From Savagea serpentis (GTDB lineage: Bacteria; Bacillota; Bacilli; Bacillales_A; Planococcaceae): 64,000 nt of DNA. Positions 47,805 through 56,869 of this stretch are shown here, in pieces (positions within the stretch are counted from its first letter, which is position 1; each line of letters starts with the position of its first letter). The DNA is taken from NCBI RefSeq assembly GCF_015351395.1, contig NZ_JADKPV010000007.1, positions 37,921-101,920 on the forward strand. The letters are read 5' to 3'. Position numbers and translations under genes: made by a program. Under the pieces are notes generated by a model. It saw nothing but the letters and a program-made list of their open reading frames with translations. It ran no database searches and was not told the origin of the DNA.

Positions 47805-48401
47805 CTGGATAAAAAAGAACGAATTGTTCGTGCGGCGTTGGACTCTTTTTTAGAGCGTGGCATTCAAAAAACGACAATTGCTCACATCGTGCAAGGAGCG
47901 GATATCGCACAAGGGACATTTTATTTATATTTCCCATCTAAAATGGCATTGATGCCTGCGATTGCGGAAGTGATGGCGGATAAATTGTTGACGACGATGA
48001 AGCAATCTGTAGACGAAGATTTGCCTATGTCAAAACAACTCGTACAAATTATTGATGCGATTTTCGAAGTGAATAAGACATATCACGAAGTGCAAGCCTT
48101 AATTTACGCAGGACTTGCTTCAACGGAACATTTAAAAAAATGGGAATCCGTCTATGAGCCCATTTATGCGTATTTGCGCAATTGGTTATGGAAAGCGAAA
48201 GTGTTAAAAGCGGTACGTTCTACGGTCATTGAGGAGGATGTGTCAAAACTTATGATCGGATTAATTGAATCAGCTGCGGAGCAAGTATATTTGTACGATG
48301 AACATAAGGAAGAAGGCGCGAGACGTCAAAAACGAGCGGTCTATGAATTGTTGCAGCATGCGCTCGAATTGCAAGAGGAGAAGGAAGGATACAATGGATA
48401 G
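47805..48401 (+). CDS. TetR-family regulator with a CTG start
   Basis: A 198-residue TetR repressor: DNA-binding domain KKERIVRAALDSFLERGIQKTTIAHIVQGADIAQGTFYLYFPSK-type in parts (helix-turn-helix IAHIVQGADIAQGTFYLYF), then a ligand-binding half. The frame is open only back to a TGA at 47796 and contains no ATG, GTG or TTG before helix 1; CTG at 47805 has AAGGGTG seven bases upstream and keeps the whole first helix. The TTG at 47838 would remove it. The 3' end overlaps the first SMR gene by eight bases. Probably autoregulated at the palindromes upstream. Confidence 0.82.
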   Translation: MDKKERIVRAALDSFLERGIQKTTIAHIVQGADIAQGTFYLYFPSKMALMPAIAEVMADKLLTTMKQSVDEDLPMSKQLVQIIDAIFEVNKTYHEVQALIYAGLASTEHLKKWESVYEPIYAYLRNWLWKAKVLKAVRSTVIEEDVSKLMIGLIESAAEQVYLYDEHKEEGARRQKRAVYELLQHALELQEEKEGYNG

Positions 48402-48756
48402 TCAAACGAAAAGGAAAGCGTGGACCTATGTCGCAATGACGAGCTTTTTTGAACTCGTCTGGATTTATGGATTTAACGTTGCAAGTGAGTGGTGGCATTG
48501 GATTTTCATCGTCACTTTTATTTTTGTCGATTTTCACTTTTTAACGAAAGCGAGCGAATTGTTACCGACGGGAACTGTATATGCGGTATTCGCAGCGGTT
48601 GGGACAGTAGGCGTCGCCTTGATGGATATTATCTTTTTCCATGAGCCGTTAAGCGTGGCGAAAGTCGTCTTTATGATCGTCATCGTCGTCGGTGTCATCG
48701 GATTAAATATTGCGGATTCAATCGACGAAAAGAAAGCATTGCGAGGGGTAAAATAA
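48394..48756 (+). CDS. Small multidrug resistance (SMR) transporter subunit 1
   Basis: A 120-residue four-helix SMR protein. The membrane-embedded Glu20 in MTSFFELVWIYGFN is the conserved substrate/proton site. It has a long charged C-terminal tail (DEKKALRGVK). GGAGAAGGAAGG precedes the ATG. Its stop directly abuts the start of the second SMR gene, so the two are likely to make a heteromer like YvdR-YvdS or YkkC-YkkD. Confidence 0.87.
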   Translation: MDSQTKRKAWTYVAMTSFFELVWIYGFNVASEWWHWIFIVTFIFVDFHFLTKASELLPTGTVYAVFAAVGTVGVALMDIIFFHEPLSVAKVVFMIVIVVGVIGLNIADSIDEKKALRGVK

Positions 48757-49131
48757 ATGAATGGTGGAACATTAGATTTTGTATTGAATTGGTTTCCGAG
48801 CATGTCTGGAGAAACGCTCGGTTGGATTTTAGTCATTTTGGCAGCTGGCTTTGAGTTTTTAGGTGTCATCGGATTAAAAAAATATAGTGAAGTAAAAAAT
48901 GTATTTAACGGTTTTATTTATTTGCTTGGCTTCGGTGGGGCATTCGCATTTTTATATTTCGCATTCGATTATTTACAAGTAAGTATCGCTTATGCCGTAT
49001 GGATTGGAATCGGCACAGCGGGCGCGGTCGTCATCAATATGATTTTCTTCGGAGAATCGAAAAGTATGGGGCGCATTGCGAGTGTCATTTTAATCGTGAT
49101 TGGTGTCGTCGGTTTAAAATTCGTATCTTAA
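48757..49131 (+). CDS. Small multidrug resistance (SMR) transporter subunit 2
   Basis: A 124-residue SMR subunit with an N-terminal extension and four helices; Glu33 in ILAAGFEFLGVIGLKKY is the conserved acidic site, and YAVWIGIGTAGAVV is the classic third-to-fourth helix motif. Co-translated with subunit 1. Substrates may be cationic drugs or small metabolites such as guanidinium; no guanidine riboswitch is present, which weakens the latter. Confidence 0.88.
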   Translation: MNGGTLDFVLNWFPSMSGETLGWILVILAAGFEFLGVIGLKKYSEVKNVFNGFIYLLGFGGAFAFLYFAFDYLQVSIAYAVWIGIGTAGAVVINMIFFGESKSMGRIASVILIVIGVVGLKFVS

Positions 49132-49135
49132 AAAG

Positions 49136-49185
49136 AAAAAGCATGTTTAAAGAAGACTTCAGTCTAACTTTAAACATGCTTTTTT
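49136..49185. terminator. Bidirectional terminator between SMR operon and HAD gene
   Basis: AAAAAGCATGTTTAAAG pairs with CTTTAAACATGCTTTTT. Confidence 0.9.
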
Positions 49186-49864
49186 ATGCGTCGATATAAA
49201 TCCAACCGCGCTCCAATGCATGTTTTTTTAAACGAGGTTCCGCATTGACGACTGCAGGATTTCCGACGAGTTCAAGCATTGGTAAATCTGAATAGCGGTC
49301 GCTGAAGGCGAAGCTATTTTCCCAGTCGACGTCTACATCATGCAATGTGTCGTGAATGGCATTGACTTTCAAATCGGATTGAACATGTGTAATTGTCGCT
49401 TCTCCGTCTACTTTTCCTTCTACGAATGGAATATGAGAGCCTAAAATAGCGTCGAAGGCATAATCGCTCGTCACTTCTTCTAAAAAGGGAATGAAGGCAC
49501 CCGAAACGAGAATAGAGCGAATACCATTTTTAGCGTTTTCCTCGACGAGCTGGGCGAGTTGTTTATTAATACCTTCTTCAATCGTCGGCTTTAACTTGCG
49601 GAAAAAAGAACGGACGTCTTCTTCTGATAAACCGTCCAATGCGCTCGAATAATTTTGCATGGCGATACGTCGAGCTTTTTCTGGTTGCATTAATTTCATT
49701 TTATATTGCATATAAGGAAGAAACGTCGGGTTGAAAAAACGTCTGTAGCGATCTTTCAATTGTTCGTCATGCTTCAAATGATTTTGAAGTAAAGAGAATG
49801 TTTCGTATTTGTAAAACGTTTGATCGAAATCGAAAAGTGCGACTCGTACTTGTTGTGTTGACAT
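49184..49864 (-). CDS. HAD-IB phosphatase, SerB-like
   Basis: A 226-residue HAD subfamily IB protein. Motif I is VALFDFDQTFYKYETF, motif II SILVSGAFIPFL, motif III-IV FAFSDRYSDLPMLELVGNPAVVNAE. It resembles phosphoserine phosphatase-type and CicA-like enzymes. ATG 49864 is used with AAAGGGG eight bases upstream; the longer frame adds seven residues. Substrate uncertain. Confidence 0.82.
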   Translation of the reverse strand: MSTQQVRVALFDFDQTFYKYETFSLLQNHLKHDEQLKDRYRRFFNPTFLPYMQYKMKLMQPEKARRIAMQNYSSALDGLSEEDVRSFFRKLKPTIEEGINKQLAQLVEENAKNGIRSILVSGAFIPFLEEVTSDYAFDAILGSHIPFVEGKVDGEATITHVQSDLKVNAIHDTLHDVDVDWENSFAFSDRYSDLPMLELVGNPAVVNAEPRLKKHALERGWIYIDA

Positions 49865-49989
49865 GAACAGAACCCCTTTCATCAATGTATGTTCTCTGTT
49901 CAGTATACCCGAATTATTTTACAGAAGTGTGAAAAACGAACGTTTCGACAAGAAAACATGTTAAAATTCACTAAATTTTTAAATAAATA

Positions 49990-50019
49990 TTGGTACAGAG
50001 CTTTCTTCAATGATAATAT
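49990..50019 (+). promoter_or_regulatory. Promoter of gdhA
   Basis: TTGGTA (49990-49995), 18-bp spacer, TAATAT (50014-50019). Confidence 0.55.
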
Positions 50020-50099
50020 AAAGAATAGAATGACAACTTCTTTTTAAAGGTCAGAATATTCACTTTTAAAAGGAGAGAAAAAGAAAGGGATGAAGCGCA

Positions 50100-51482
50100 A
50101 TGACAAATTTAACGCCGAGAGAACTGGAACAACGCAAGCGCGCAAACGATTACGTCCACGAAGTGTATGAACTCGTTAAACAACGCAATAGCAATGAGAC
50201 AGAGTTTTTACAAGCGACGAGAGAGATCTTTGATTCGCTACGTCCGGTATTCGCTCAACATCCTGAGTATATAAGAGACGGGATCCTTGAACGTATTACC
50301 GAGCCAGACCGTACGATTTCGTTTCGTGTAGCTTGGGAAGATGATCAAGGTAAAGTCCATGTCAACCGTGGTTTCCGTGTGCAATTTAACAGTGATTTAG
50401 GACCGTATAAAGGGGGATTACGTTTCCACCCATCGGTTAATAATAGTATTATGAAATTTTTAGCGTTTGAGCAGATTTTTAAAAATGCACTTACAGGTCA
50501 GCCGATCGGTGCTGGTAAGGGTGGAGCTGATTTCGATCCGAAAGGGAAGTCAGACCGCGAAATTATGCGTTTTACACAAAGTTTTATGACGGAACTACAT
50601 AAATATATCGGACCTGATGAAGACGTACCAGCGGGGGATATCGGAGTAGGACGGCGTGAAATCGGCTACATGTTCGGCCATTATAACCGTTTGAACGGTG
50701 GCTATGAAGCGGGTGTACTCACAGGGAAGCACCCAGATTCAGGCGGTAGTTTAGGACGTACAGAAGCGACAGGATACGGATTAGTTTATTTCGTCGATGA
50801 GATGTTACGCGAACATGAACTTTCTTTCCAAGATAGTCGAGTCGTCGTATCAGGATCTGGGAATGTTTCGACATACGCGATGGAGAAAGCGATGGAACTC
50901 GGGTCGACAGTGATCGCATGTAGTGACTCAGGCGGTTACATTTACGATGAAACAGGCATCGATTTAGATGTTGTCAAACAAATTAAAGAAGTGGATAAAA
51001 AACGAATCTATGAGTACTTAAAGTATTATCCAGAAGCGACATATGTGGAAGATTGCTCGAAAATTTGGGAGCTTCCTTGTGATATCGCGCTTCCTTGTGC
51101 GACACAAAATGAGTTGGATGAAGAAAGCGCAAAAGCCCTTGTCGCAAACGGTGTAAAAGCGGTTGGCGAAGGAGCAAATATGCCTTCTTCTATCGAAGCG
51201 ATTCAATATTTCCAAAAGAAAGGTGTGTTATTCGCACCAGCGAAAGCAGCGAATGCCGGTGGAGTCGCTGTCTCTGCAATGGAGATGTCACAAAACAGCA
51301 TGCGCCTTTCATGGACGACAGAGGAAGTAGATGAACGACTTCACGGTGTCATGAAAAACATTTACGACAGCTGTACGAATGCGGCGAACCAATATGGTGA
51401 ACCAGGAAACTTAGTGATGGGCGCGAATATCGCTGGATTTTTAAAAGTAGCAAACGCGATGTTGACGCACGGTATTCACTAA
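50100..51482 (+). CDS. gdhA: NADP-type glutamate dehydrogenase
   Basis: A 460-residue hexameric GDH of the short bacterial anabolic class, making glutamate from 2-oxoglutarate and ammonia. The pattern includes GPYKGGLRFHPSVN (substrate Lys), GAGKGGADFDPKGKSD (catalytic Lys), DVPAGDIGVGRREIGYM, and the nucleotide fold VVVSGSGNVSTYAMEKA. The short, ADP-ribose-binding details favour NADP but are not decisive. Monocistronic with terminator. Confidence 0.95.
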   Translation: MTNLTPRELEQRKRANDYVHEVYELVKQRNSNETEFLQATREIFDSLRPVFAQHPEYIRDGILERITEPDRTISFRVAWEDDQGKVHVNRGFRVQFNSDLGPYKGGLRFHPSVNNSIMKFLAFEQIFKNALTGQPIGAGKGGADFDPKGKSDREIMRFTQSFMTELHKYIGPDEDVPAGDIGVGRREIGYMFGHYNRLNGGYEAGVLTGKHPDSGGSLGRTEATGYGLVYFVDEMLREHELSFQDSRVVVSGSGNVSTYAMEKAMELGSTVIACSDSGGYIYDETGIDLDVVKQIKEVDKKRIYEYLKYYPEATYVEDCSKIWELPCDIALPCATQNELDEESAKALVANGVKAVGEGANMPSSIEAIQYFQKKGVLFAPAKAANAGGVAVSAMEMSQNSMRLSWTTEEVDERLHGVMKNIYDSCTNAANQYGEPGNLVMGANIAGFLKVANAMLTHGIH

Positions 51483-51500
51483 TCAACCGTTATACGCAAG

Positions 51501-51538
51501 ACAAAACCTTCTCGATATGTCGCGAGAAGGTTTTGTTA
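51501..51538. terminator. Bidirectional terminator between gdhA and hisJ/K
   Basis: ACAAAACCTTCTCG/CGAGAAGGTTTTGT stem. Confidence 0.9.
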
Positions 51539-51545
51539 TATCATC

Positions 51546-52340
51546 TTATAAACTTGTTATTTTATGCATGATAGGCATGCGATTTTCAAATGTCGTCACG
51601 TATTCAAATCCAATCGATTGTAGTAAATCGAGCGATTCTCGGAATTCATGCGCAATTTCGGAAGGACGGTGAGCGTCGCTACCGAGCGTAATAATTTCAC
51701 CACCGCGATCTTTGTACAGTTGAAGGACATCTGGGCTCGCTAAGTTGTGCGATAATCCGTAACGTGTTCCTGACGTATTTAATTCAATTCCTTTCCCTTC
51801 AGGAATAATTAAATCAAAAATTGCGGCGAGTTCGTCGTGGAATAAGTTCGGTGTCGTCTCTTTCGCATAGCGCTTAATGAGATCGACGTGACCGAGCACA
51901 TTGTAATCTTTGAAATGTTGTAAGCAGTGGTAAAATTCATCATAGTAAACCGCGAACGCTTCATCTAACGTACGCCCTTCAAAAATTTCTCCGTAATGGA
52001 GCGATTTATTTTCGACCGTATGCATGGAACAAATGACAAAATCGAAAGACGTTTTCGCCATCAATGCATCATAACGTTCGAATAAATGAGGTTGAATCCC
52101 GAGTTCGACCCCTTTTTTAATCGTAATGTCGTTTTGAAATTGTTGTTTGTAACGCTCAATCGTTTCTGTATACGCATCATAATCTAAGTCGAAAACGATC
52201 GTGTCATCCGGGTAATCGTAGTCGATATGTTCGGTGAAACAAATTTCTGTTAAGCCTTTCGCAATCGCTGTTTCAATCATTTCTTGCATGTCGGCACGAC
52301 TGTCTGCAGAGAAAGAAGTGTGCATATGATAATCAAACAT
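51546..52340 (-). CDS. hisJ: PHP-type histidinol-phosphatase
   Basis: A 264-residue PHP-domain phosphatase for the penultimate step of histidine synthesis. Metal-binding motifs are YHMHTSFSAD, FTEHIDY, ICSMHTVEN, GHVDLIKRY and GSDAHRPSEIA. It lies divergently beside the his operon, which lacks a HisB-type phosphatase domain, so it supplies this step. AAATTGGAGGAAATT before the ATG is the ribosome binding site. Confidence 0.9.
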   Translation of the reverse strand: MFDYHMHTSFSADSRADMQEMIETAIAKGLTEICFTEHIDYDYPDDTIVFDLDYDAYTETIERYKQQFQNDITIKKGVELGIQPHLFERYDALMAKTSFDFVICSMHTVENKSLHYGEIFEGRTLDEAFAVYYDEFYHCLQHFKDYNVLGHVDLIKRYAKETTPNLFHDELAAIFDLIIPEGKGIELNTSGTRYGLSHNLASPDVLQLYKDRGGEIITLGSDAHRPSEIAHEFRESLDLLQSIGFEYVTTFENRMPIMHKITSL

Positions 52341-52359
52341 TTAATTTCCTCCAATTCTA

Positions 52360-52413
52360 TTGACAACTGTTTCTGTAAGCTTTATAGTACTATATAACTT
52401 TAGTCTAGTAAAG
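52360..52413 (+). promoter_or_regulatory. his operon promoter and candidate operator
   Basis: TTGACA (52360-52365), 17-bp spacer, TATAGT (52383-52388). CTTTAGTCTAGTAAAG (52398-52413) follows at the start point: five-base arms around GTCTAG. It may be the target of a histidine-operon regulator. No T-box is present in the 98-base gap. Confidence 0.65.
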
Positions 52414-52438
52414 CAATAAAGTAAAAGGGGCGAGTGAA

Positions 52439-53638
52439 TTGTTCAACTTACCAAATGAAAAAAAGTACGGGCGTATCGTACAAACGATTGCGAACCGTTT
52501 TGAAACGTACGGTTATGAAAAATTAAAAGTGGATGCGTTTGAACGTTACGAACTGTATGCGAATGTGAAAACAGAAATGAATGTAAAAGAAACGATTAAA
52601 GTGACAGACTATGATGGAGAATTGCTCGTCGTGCGACCGGATGTAACATTACCGATTGCCTATAAATATGCGAAGCAATTGGAGCTTGCGATTTCCCCAT
52701 CGTACGAGCGTTACTATTATGTAGAAGAAGTGTTTCGCCAATCGTTTGAAGCGAGCGAATCGATTGAAAAAATGCAGATGGGTGTCGAATGCTTCAATCC
52801 ATCCAGTCCTTTAATCGATGCTGAAACGATCGCTTTAGCCTCGCATGCACTCGATGATTTAAATGTGACACAACATCAGTTTGAAATCGGTTTTGCGACA
52901 TTTTTAAAAGATTTATTAGCACCGTTTGCTTTGCAAGAAAAGCAAGTCGAAAAAATTGAATCGTACGTGCGCGCAAAAAATATGGCCGAACTTGCGACAT
53001 ATATTCAAACATTACAACTTGACGAAGAGACGGCGAACATTATCGCAAATATTCCAACGTATTACGGGAATTTTGAAACGATTGCCCAACGATTAGAGCC
53101 GTATGCATCGAACGAAGCGGTAAAAGCAACGCTCGATTATGTAAAAGACGTCAATGAGTATCTTCAATTGTTTGGTGTAGAACAACATGTCGTCTTTGAC
53201 TTCGGGTTAATTAATCGCATGGATTACTACTCGCATCTCATTTTCCAAGCGTATGTCGATGGTGTCGGAAAACCTGTTTTAATGGGAGGGCGTTATGATC
53301 GATTAGGGGAACGATTCGGTGCTTCATTCCCAGCAATCGGATTCGCTTTCGATTTGGAACGTTTAATGGAAGCTGTATCAGCAGTGAAAGAAGATTCGAC
53401 AGCAATTGAAATTACAATCATTACAGAGGAAGCGTATTTAAAAGAGGCAGTGCAACTTGCGAACGAATTACGCAATCGTAATTTTGAAGCTGTCATTGGT
53501 AAAAATGCTATTCTTGAAACGATACATACTGTGACATTAGGAGAAGAGATTACACTTCGATTTAATGGAACGACAGAACGATTTGAACAAATCGATGATT
53601 GTATCGCTTACTTTATCGATAAGCAAGGAGCGATGTAA
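52439..53638 (+). CDS. hisZ: ATP phosphoribosyltransferase regulatory subunit
   Basis: A 399-residue HisRS-like paralogue that partners the short HisG and confers histidine feedback. Patterns: VRPDVTLPIAYKYAK, RYYYVEEVFRQ, GGRYDRLGERFG, and a C-terminal part replacing the anticodon-binding domain. TTG start eight bases after AAAGGGG. First gene of the hisZGDBAFIC operon. Confidence 0.93.
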   Translation: MFNLPNEKKYGRIVQTIANRFETYGYEKLKVDAFERYELYANVKTEMNVKETIKVTDYDGELLVVRPDVTLPIAYKYAKQLELAISPSYERYYYVEEVFRQSFEASESIEKMQMGVECFNPSSPLIDAETIALASHALDDLNVTQHQFEIGFATFLKDLLAPFALQEKQVEKIESYVRAKNMAELATYIQTLQLDEETANIIANIPTYYGNFETIAQRLEPYASNEAVKATLDYVKDVNEYLQLFGVEQHVVFDFGLINRMDYYSHLIFQAYVDGVGKPVLMGGRYDRLGERFGASFPAIGFAFDLERLMEAVSAVKEDSTAIEITIITEEAYLKEAVQLANELRNRNFEAVIGKNAILETIHTVTLGEEITLRFNGTTERFEQIDDCIAYFIDKQGAM

Positions 53639-53639
53639 C

Positions 53640-54290
53640 GTGAAAGAAATTACTTTAGCGCTCGCGAAAGGTCGCGTAGCGAAACAAACATTAGCGATAT
53701 TGGAAGAAATGTCGGTTAAATTTTCTGAGTTTACGGAAGATACGCGCAAGCTCGTCATTTGGGACGATTCAAAAAAAGTGCGCCTCATTTTAGTAAAAGC
53801 AGTCGATGTCCCAACTTACGTTGAAACAGGAGCTGCAGACATCGGCATCGTCGGTAAAGATGTCATTATGGAAGATGCGAAAGATGTTTATGAACTGTTA
53901 GATCTTGAAATTAGTCGTTGTAAAATTGCGGTTGCTGGATTTCCAGAAGAAGAGATGGAAAAACGCTCGTCCATTATCGTCGCATCGAAATATCCGAACA
54001 TCGCAAAGCGATACTTTGAGTCAAAAGGACGTCAAGCGGACATTATTAAATTGAATGGTTCCATTGAATTAGCCCCGTTGATCGGCATGTCGCACGTCAT
54101 CGTTGATATTGTCGAAACAGGAAATACATTGCGTGAAAATGGACTCGTCGTCTTAGAAGAAATCGCAGAAAGTAGTGCACGTGTCATCGCGAACAAAGCA
54201 GGGTATGCAACGAAGACGGAAGAAGTTCAAAAGATGATTAAGCAATTGCGAGAAGGGATGGCGAAAATAAATGAAAATCGTAACAGCTGA
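53640..54290 (+). CDS. hisG: ATP phosphoribosyltransferase, short form
   Basis: A 216-residue HisG_S, the first enzyme of the pathway, lacking the C-terminal regulatory domain and therefore needing HisZ. It shows ALAKGRVAKQTLAIL, GAADIGIVGKDVI and the PRPP loop VDIVETGNTLRENGL. GTG 53640 is the start, one base after the hisZ stop, with AAGGAG ten bases upstream. It overlaps hisD by 20 bases. Confidence 0.95.
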   Translation: MKEITLALAKGRVAKQTLAILEEMSVKFSEFTEDTRKLVIWDDSKKVRLILVKAVDVPTYVETGAADIGIVGKDVIMEDAKDVYELLDLEISRCKIAVAGFPEEEMEKRSSIIVASKYPNIAKRYFESKGRQADIIKLNGSIELAPLIGMSHVIVDIVETGNTLRENGLVVLEEIAESSARVIANKAGYATKTEEVQKMIKQLREGMAKINENRNS

Positions 54291-55554
54291 AGCATTTAAA
54301 GAAGAACGTTGTCGTGCATTGGAGACGAGTGCTTTAACGTCGTCGGTTGACGATACGGTGTTAAACATCATTCAAACGGTTCGGAAAGAAGGGGATGCGG
54401 CATTATTCCGTTATACGGAACAGTTCGATGGCGCGAAGCTAGATATTTTGGAGCTTTCAGAAAAAGAGTGGGAGCGCGCGATGTTCAAAGTCGATCCGAA
54501 TGTTTTAGGCGCTTTGACGACAGCGAAAGAACAAATTGAGCAATACCACCGTCTTCAAAAAGAAAAATCTTGGTTCGAACAAGTGCGACCAGGCGTTACC
54601 CTGGGACAAAAAGTGACACCGATCGAACGAGTCGGCATTTACGTACCAGGTGGCAAAGCCGTATATCCTTCCACCGTATTAATGAATGTGTTACCAGCGA
54701 AAATTGCAGGCGTGAAAGAAATTTACATCGTGACACCGCCAGACCGTGAAGGGAACATTTCACCTTCTATTATTGCAGCGGCGAAGTTAGCAGGGGCGGA
54801 TACGATCTTTAAAGTAGGGGGAGCGCAGGCGATTGCAGCCCTCGCTTACGGAACGGAAACAATTCCGAAAGTCGACAAAATTACAGGACCAGGCAATCAA
54901 TACGTGGCGCGTGCGAAAAAATGGGTGTTCGGTGATGTCGCGATCGATATGATTGCAGGACCGAGTGAAATTTGTATTTTCGCAGACGATACGACGAATG
55001 TCTCTTTTGCAGCAGCGGATTTATTGTCACAAGCGGAGCACGATGAAATGGCGAATGCGATTTGTGTGACGACGAGTGATTCATTTGCGGAAGAATTGCA
55101 AAAAGAAGTAGCGGAACAAGTGAAGCAATTAGAACGTTACGAAATTGCGAATGCTTCGATTGAACAATTCGGTCGTATCATTATCGCTAACAATATAGAA
55201 GAAGCGCATGACATTATTAATTTCATCGCACCTGAACATTTAGAGTTGATGAATGAAGATGCAGTTAGTTCGATGCAACAGATTCAACATGCGGGTGCGA
55301 TTTTCCTCGGACCGTATGGACCAGAAGCGCTCGGTGATTACGTTGCGGGACCGAATCATACGTTACCAACGAGCGGAACGGCACGATTCGCTTCACCACT
55401 CGGTGTGTACGACTTTATGAAAAAGTCGAGCATCATTCACTATACAGAAGAAGCTTTCATGCGCGAAGCAGATGCGGTCGCAACGATCGCCAATGCGGAG
55501 CAATTGACAGGTCATGCGAAATCAGTGTTAATTCGAAAGGAGTTTTTTCAATGA
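54271..55554 (+). CDS. hisD: Histidinol dehydrogenase
   Basis: A 427-residue zinc enzyme performing the last two oxidations to histidine. Recognised by VGIYVPGGKAVYPSTVLMN, GGAQAIAALAYGTE, GPGNQYVARAKK, the active-site SQAEHDEMA, and GPNHTLPTSGTARF near the end. Starts inside hisG and overlaps hisB by four bases (ATGA). Confidence 0.96.
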   Translation: MKIVTAEAFKEERCRALETSALTSSVDDTVLNIIQTVRKEGDAALFRYTEQFDGAKLDILELSEKEWERAMFKVDPNVLGALTTAKEQIEQYHRLQKEKSWFEQVRPGVTLGQKVTPIERVGIYVPGGKAVYPSTVLMNVLPAKIAGVKEIYIVTPPDREGNISPSIIAAAKLAGADTIFKVGGAQAIAALAYGTETIPKVDKITGPGNQYVARAKKWVFGDVAIDMIAGPSEICIFADDTTNVSFAAADLLSQAEHDEMANAICVTTSDSFAEELQKEVAEQVKQLERYEIANASIEQFGRIIIANNIEEAHDIINFIAPEHLELMNEDAVSSMQQIQHAGAIFLGPYGPEALGDYVAGPNHTLPTSGTARFASPLGVYDFMKKSSIIHYTEEAFMREADAVATIANAEQLTGHAKSVLIRKEFFQ

Positions 55555-56138
55555 GATCAGCTTCACGTAGCCGTACGACAGAGGAGACGAGCATTCATTT
55601 ACGCTTCGCGATCGACGGGACAGGTAAAACGAATATTCAAACAGGTGTCGGTTTTATCGATCACATGTTAACACTTTTTGCGAAACATGGACGTTTCGAT
55701 TTGGACGTATTATGTGATGGCGATTTGGAAGTGGACCAGCACCATACGGTAGAAGATATCGGAATCGCCCTCGGCCAATGCTTTTATGAAGCGATTGGCG
55801 ATAAAGTCGGGATTACACGATACGGCACATTTACGATGCCGATGGATGAAACGTTGGCGAATGTCACATTAGATATTAGTGGACGCCCATACCTCGTTTT
55901 TAACGTAGAAGGAATGAAAGATAAAGTTGGGGAGTTTGATACGGAATTAGTCGAAGAATTTTTCGTAGCGTTTACGAGTCATTCACGTGTCACACTCCAC
56001 ATTAACTTACATTACGGAAAAAACACACACCATATTATTGAAGCGATTTTTAAAGCATTCGGACGAGCACTCGCGGCAGGAAGCGCGATTGATCCGTTGC
56101 AAGACGGCGTACCGTCGACGAAAGGTCTTTTAGAATAG
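55551..56138 (+). CDS. hisB: Imidazoleglycerol-phosphate dehydratase
   Basis: A 195-residue monofunctional IGPD; Mn-binding repeats DHMLTLFAKHG, DQHHTVEDIGIALG, and later SHSRVTLHINLHYGKNTHHIIEA-type segments (HHIIEAIFKAFGRAL). There is no N-terminal phosphatase domain. The next gene is hisA, only 14 bases on, where hisH would be expected in the usual hisB-hisH-hisA order. Confidence 0.95.
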   Translation: MRSASRSRTTEETSIHLRFAIDGTGKTNIQTGVGFIDHMLTLFAKHGRFDLDVLCDGDLEVDQHHTVEDIGIALGQCFYEAIGDKVGITRYGTFTMPMDETLANVTLDISGRPYLVFNVEGMKDKVGEFDTELVEEFFVAFTSHSRVTLHINLHYGKNTHHIIEAIFKAFGRALAAGSAIDPLQDGVPSTKGLLE

Positions 56139-56152
56139 GGAGGCAGAACAAG

Positions 56153-56869
56153 ATGATTTTATTTCCAGCAATTGATATTCGAGGTGGAAAATGTGTTCGT
56201 TTAACACAGGGAAACTATGATCAAGAGACGGTTTATCACGATTCACCGACAGCGATGGCACAACAGTGGGAACGTGAAGGTGGCGAATTTATCCACGTCG
56301 TCGATTTAGACGGAGCGAAAAGTGGAGATACACCGAATATGAACGCGATTCGCAATCTCGTACAAGGCGTGAATGTTCCGGTACAAGTTGGCGGTGGTGT
56401 ACGCACGATGGACAAAGTAACCCAGCATATCGAAAATGGAGTATCTCGTGTCATTATCGGAACAGCGGCGATTGAAGACCCTGAATTTTTGAAAGAAGCG
56501 GTCGCAAAATATGGCGATAAAATTGCCGTATCGATCGACGCTCGTGGCGGATATGTGGCAACGGACGGATGGACGGAAACGAGCACGACGAAAGCCACAG
56601 AGCTCATTCGACAACTCGAAGCGATCGGTGTAAAAACGGTCGTGTATACAGATATTTTGAAAGATGGCATGATGCAAGGGCCGAATATGGAAGAACTGAA
56701 AGAAATCGATGAGATGACATCGATTGACATTATCGCTTCAGGTGGTGTATCAACCGAACAAAATATTCGCGATTTACGCGCGATGGGTTTATATGGAGCG
56801 ATTATTGGAAAAGCGTTATATGAAGGAGCACTCTCATTACAAAAACTAATTGAGGAGCAAAACGCATGA
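56153..56869 (+). CDS. hisA: ProFAR isomerase
   Basis: A 238-residue TIM barrel isomerising ProFAR to PRFAR. Catalytic Asp in FPAIDIRGGK and the second in VYTDILKDG, with phosphate loops VGGGVRTM and ASGGVSTEQ. AGGGAGG precedes the ATG; overlaps hisF by four bases. Confidence 0.95.
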   Translation: MILFPAIDIRGGKCVRLTQGNYDQETVYHDSPTAMAQQWEREGGEFIHVVDLDGAKSGDTPNMNAIRNLVQGVNVPVQVGGGVRTMDKVTQHIENGVSRVIIGTAAIEDPEFLKEAVAKYGDKIAVSIDARGGYVATDGWTETSTTKATELIRQLEAIGVKTVVYTDILKDGMMQGPNMEELKEIDEMTSIDIIASGGVSTEQNIRDLRAMGLYGAIIGKALYEGALSLQKLIEEQNA

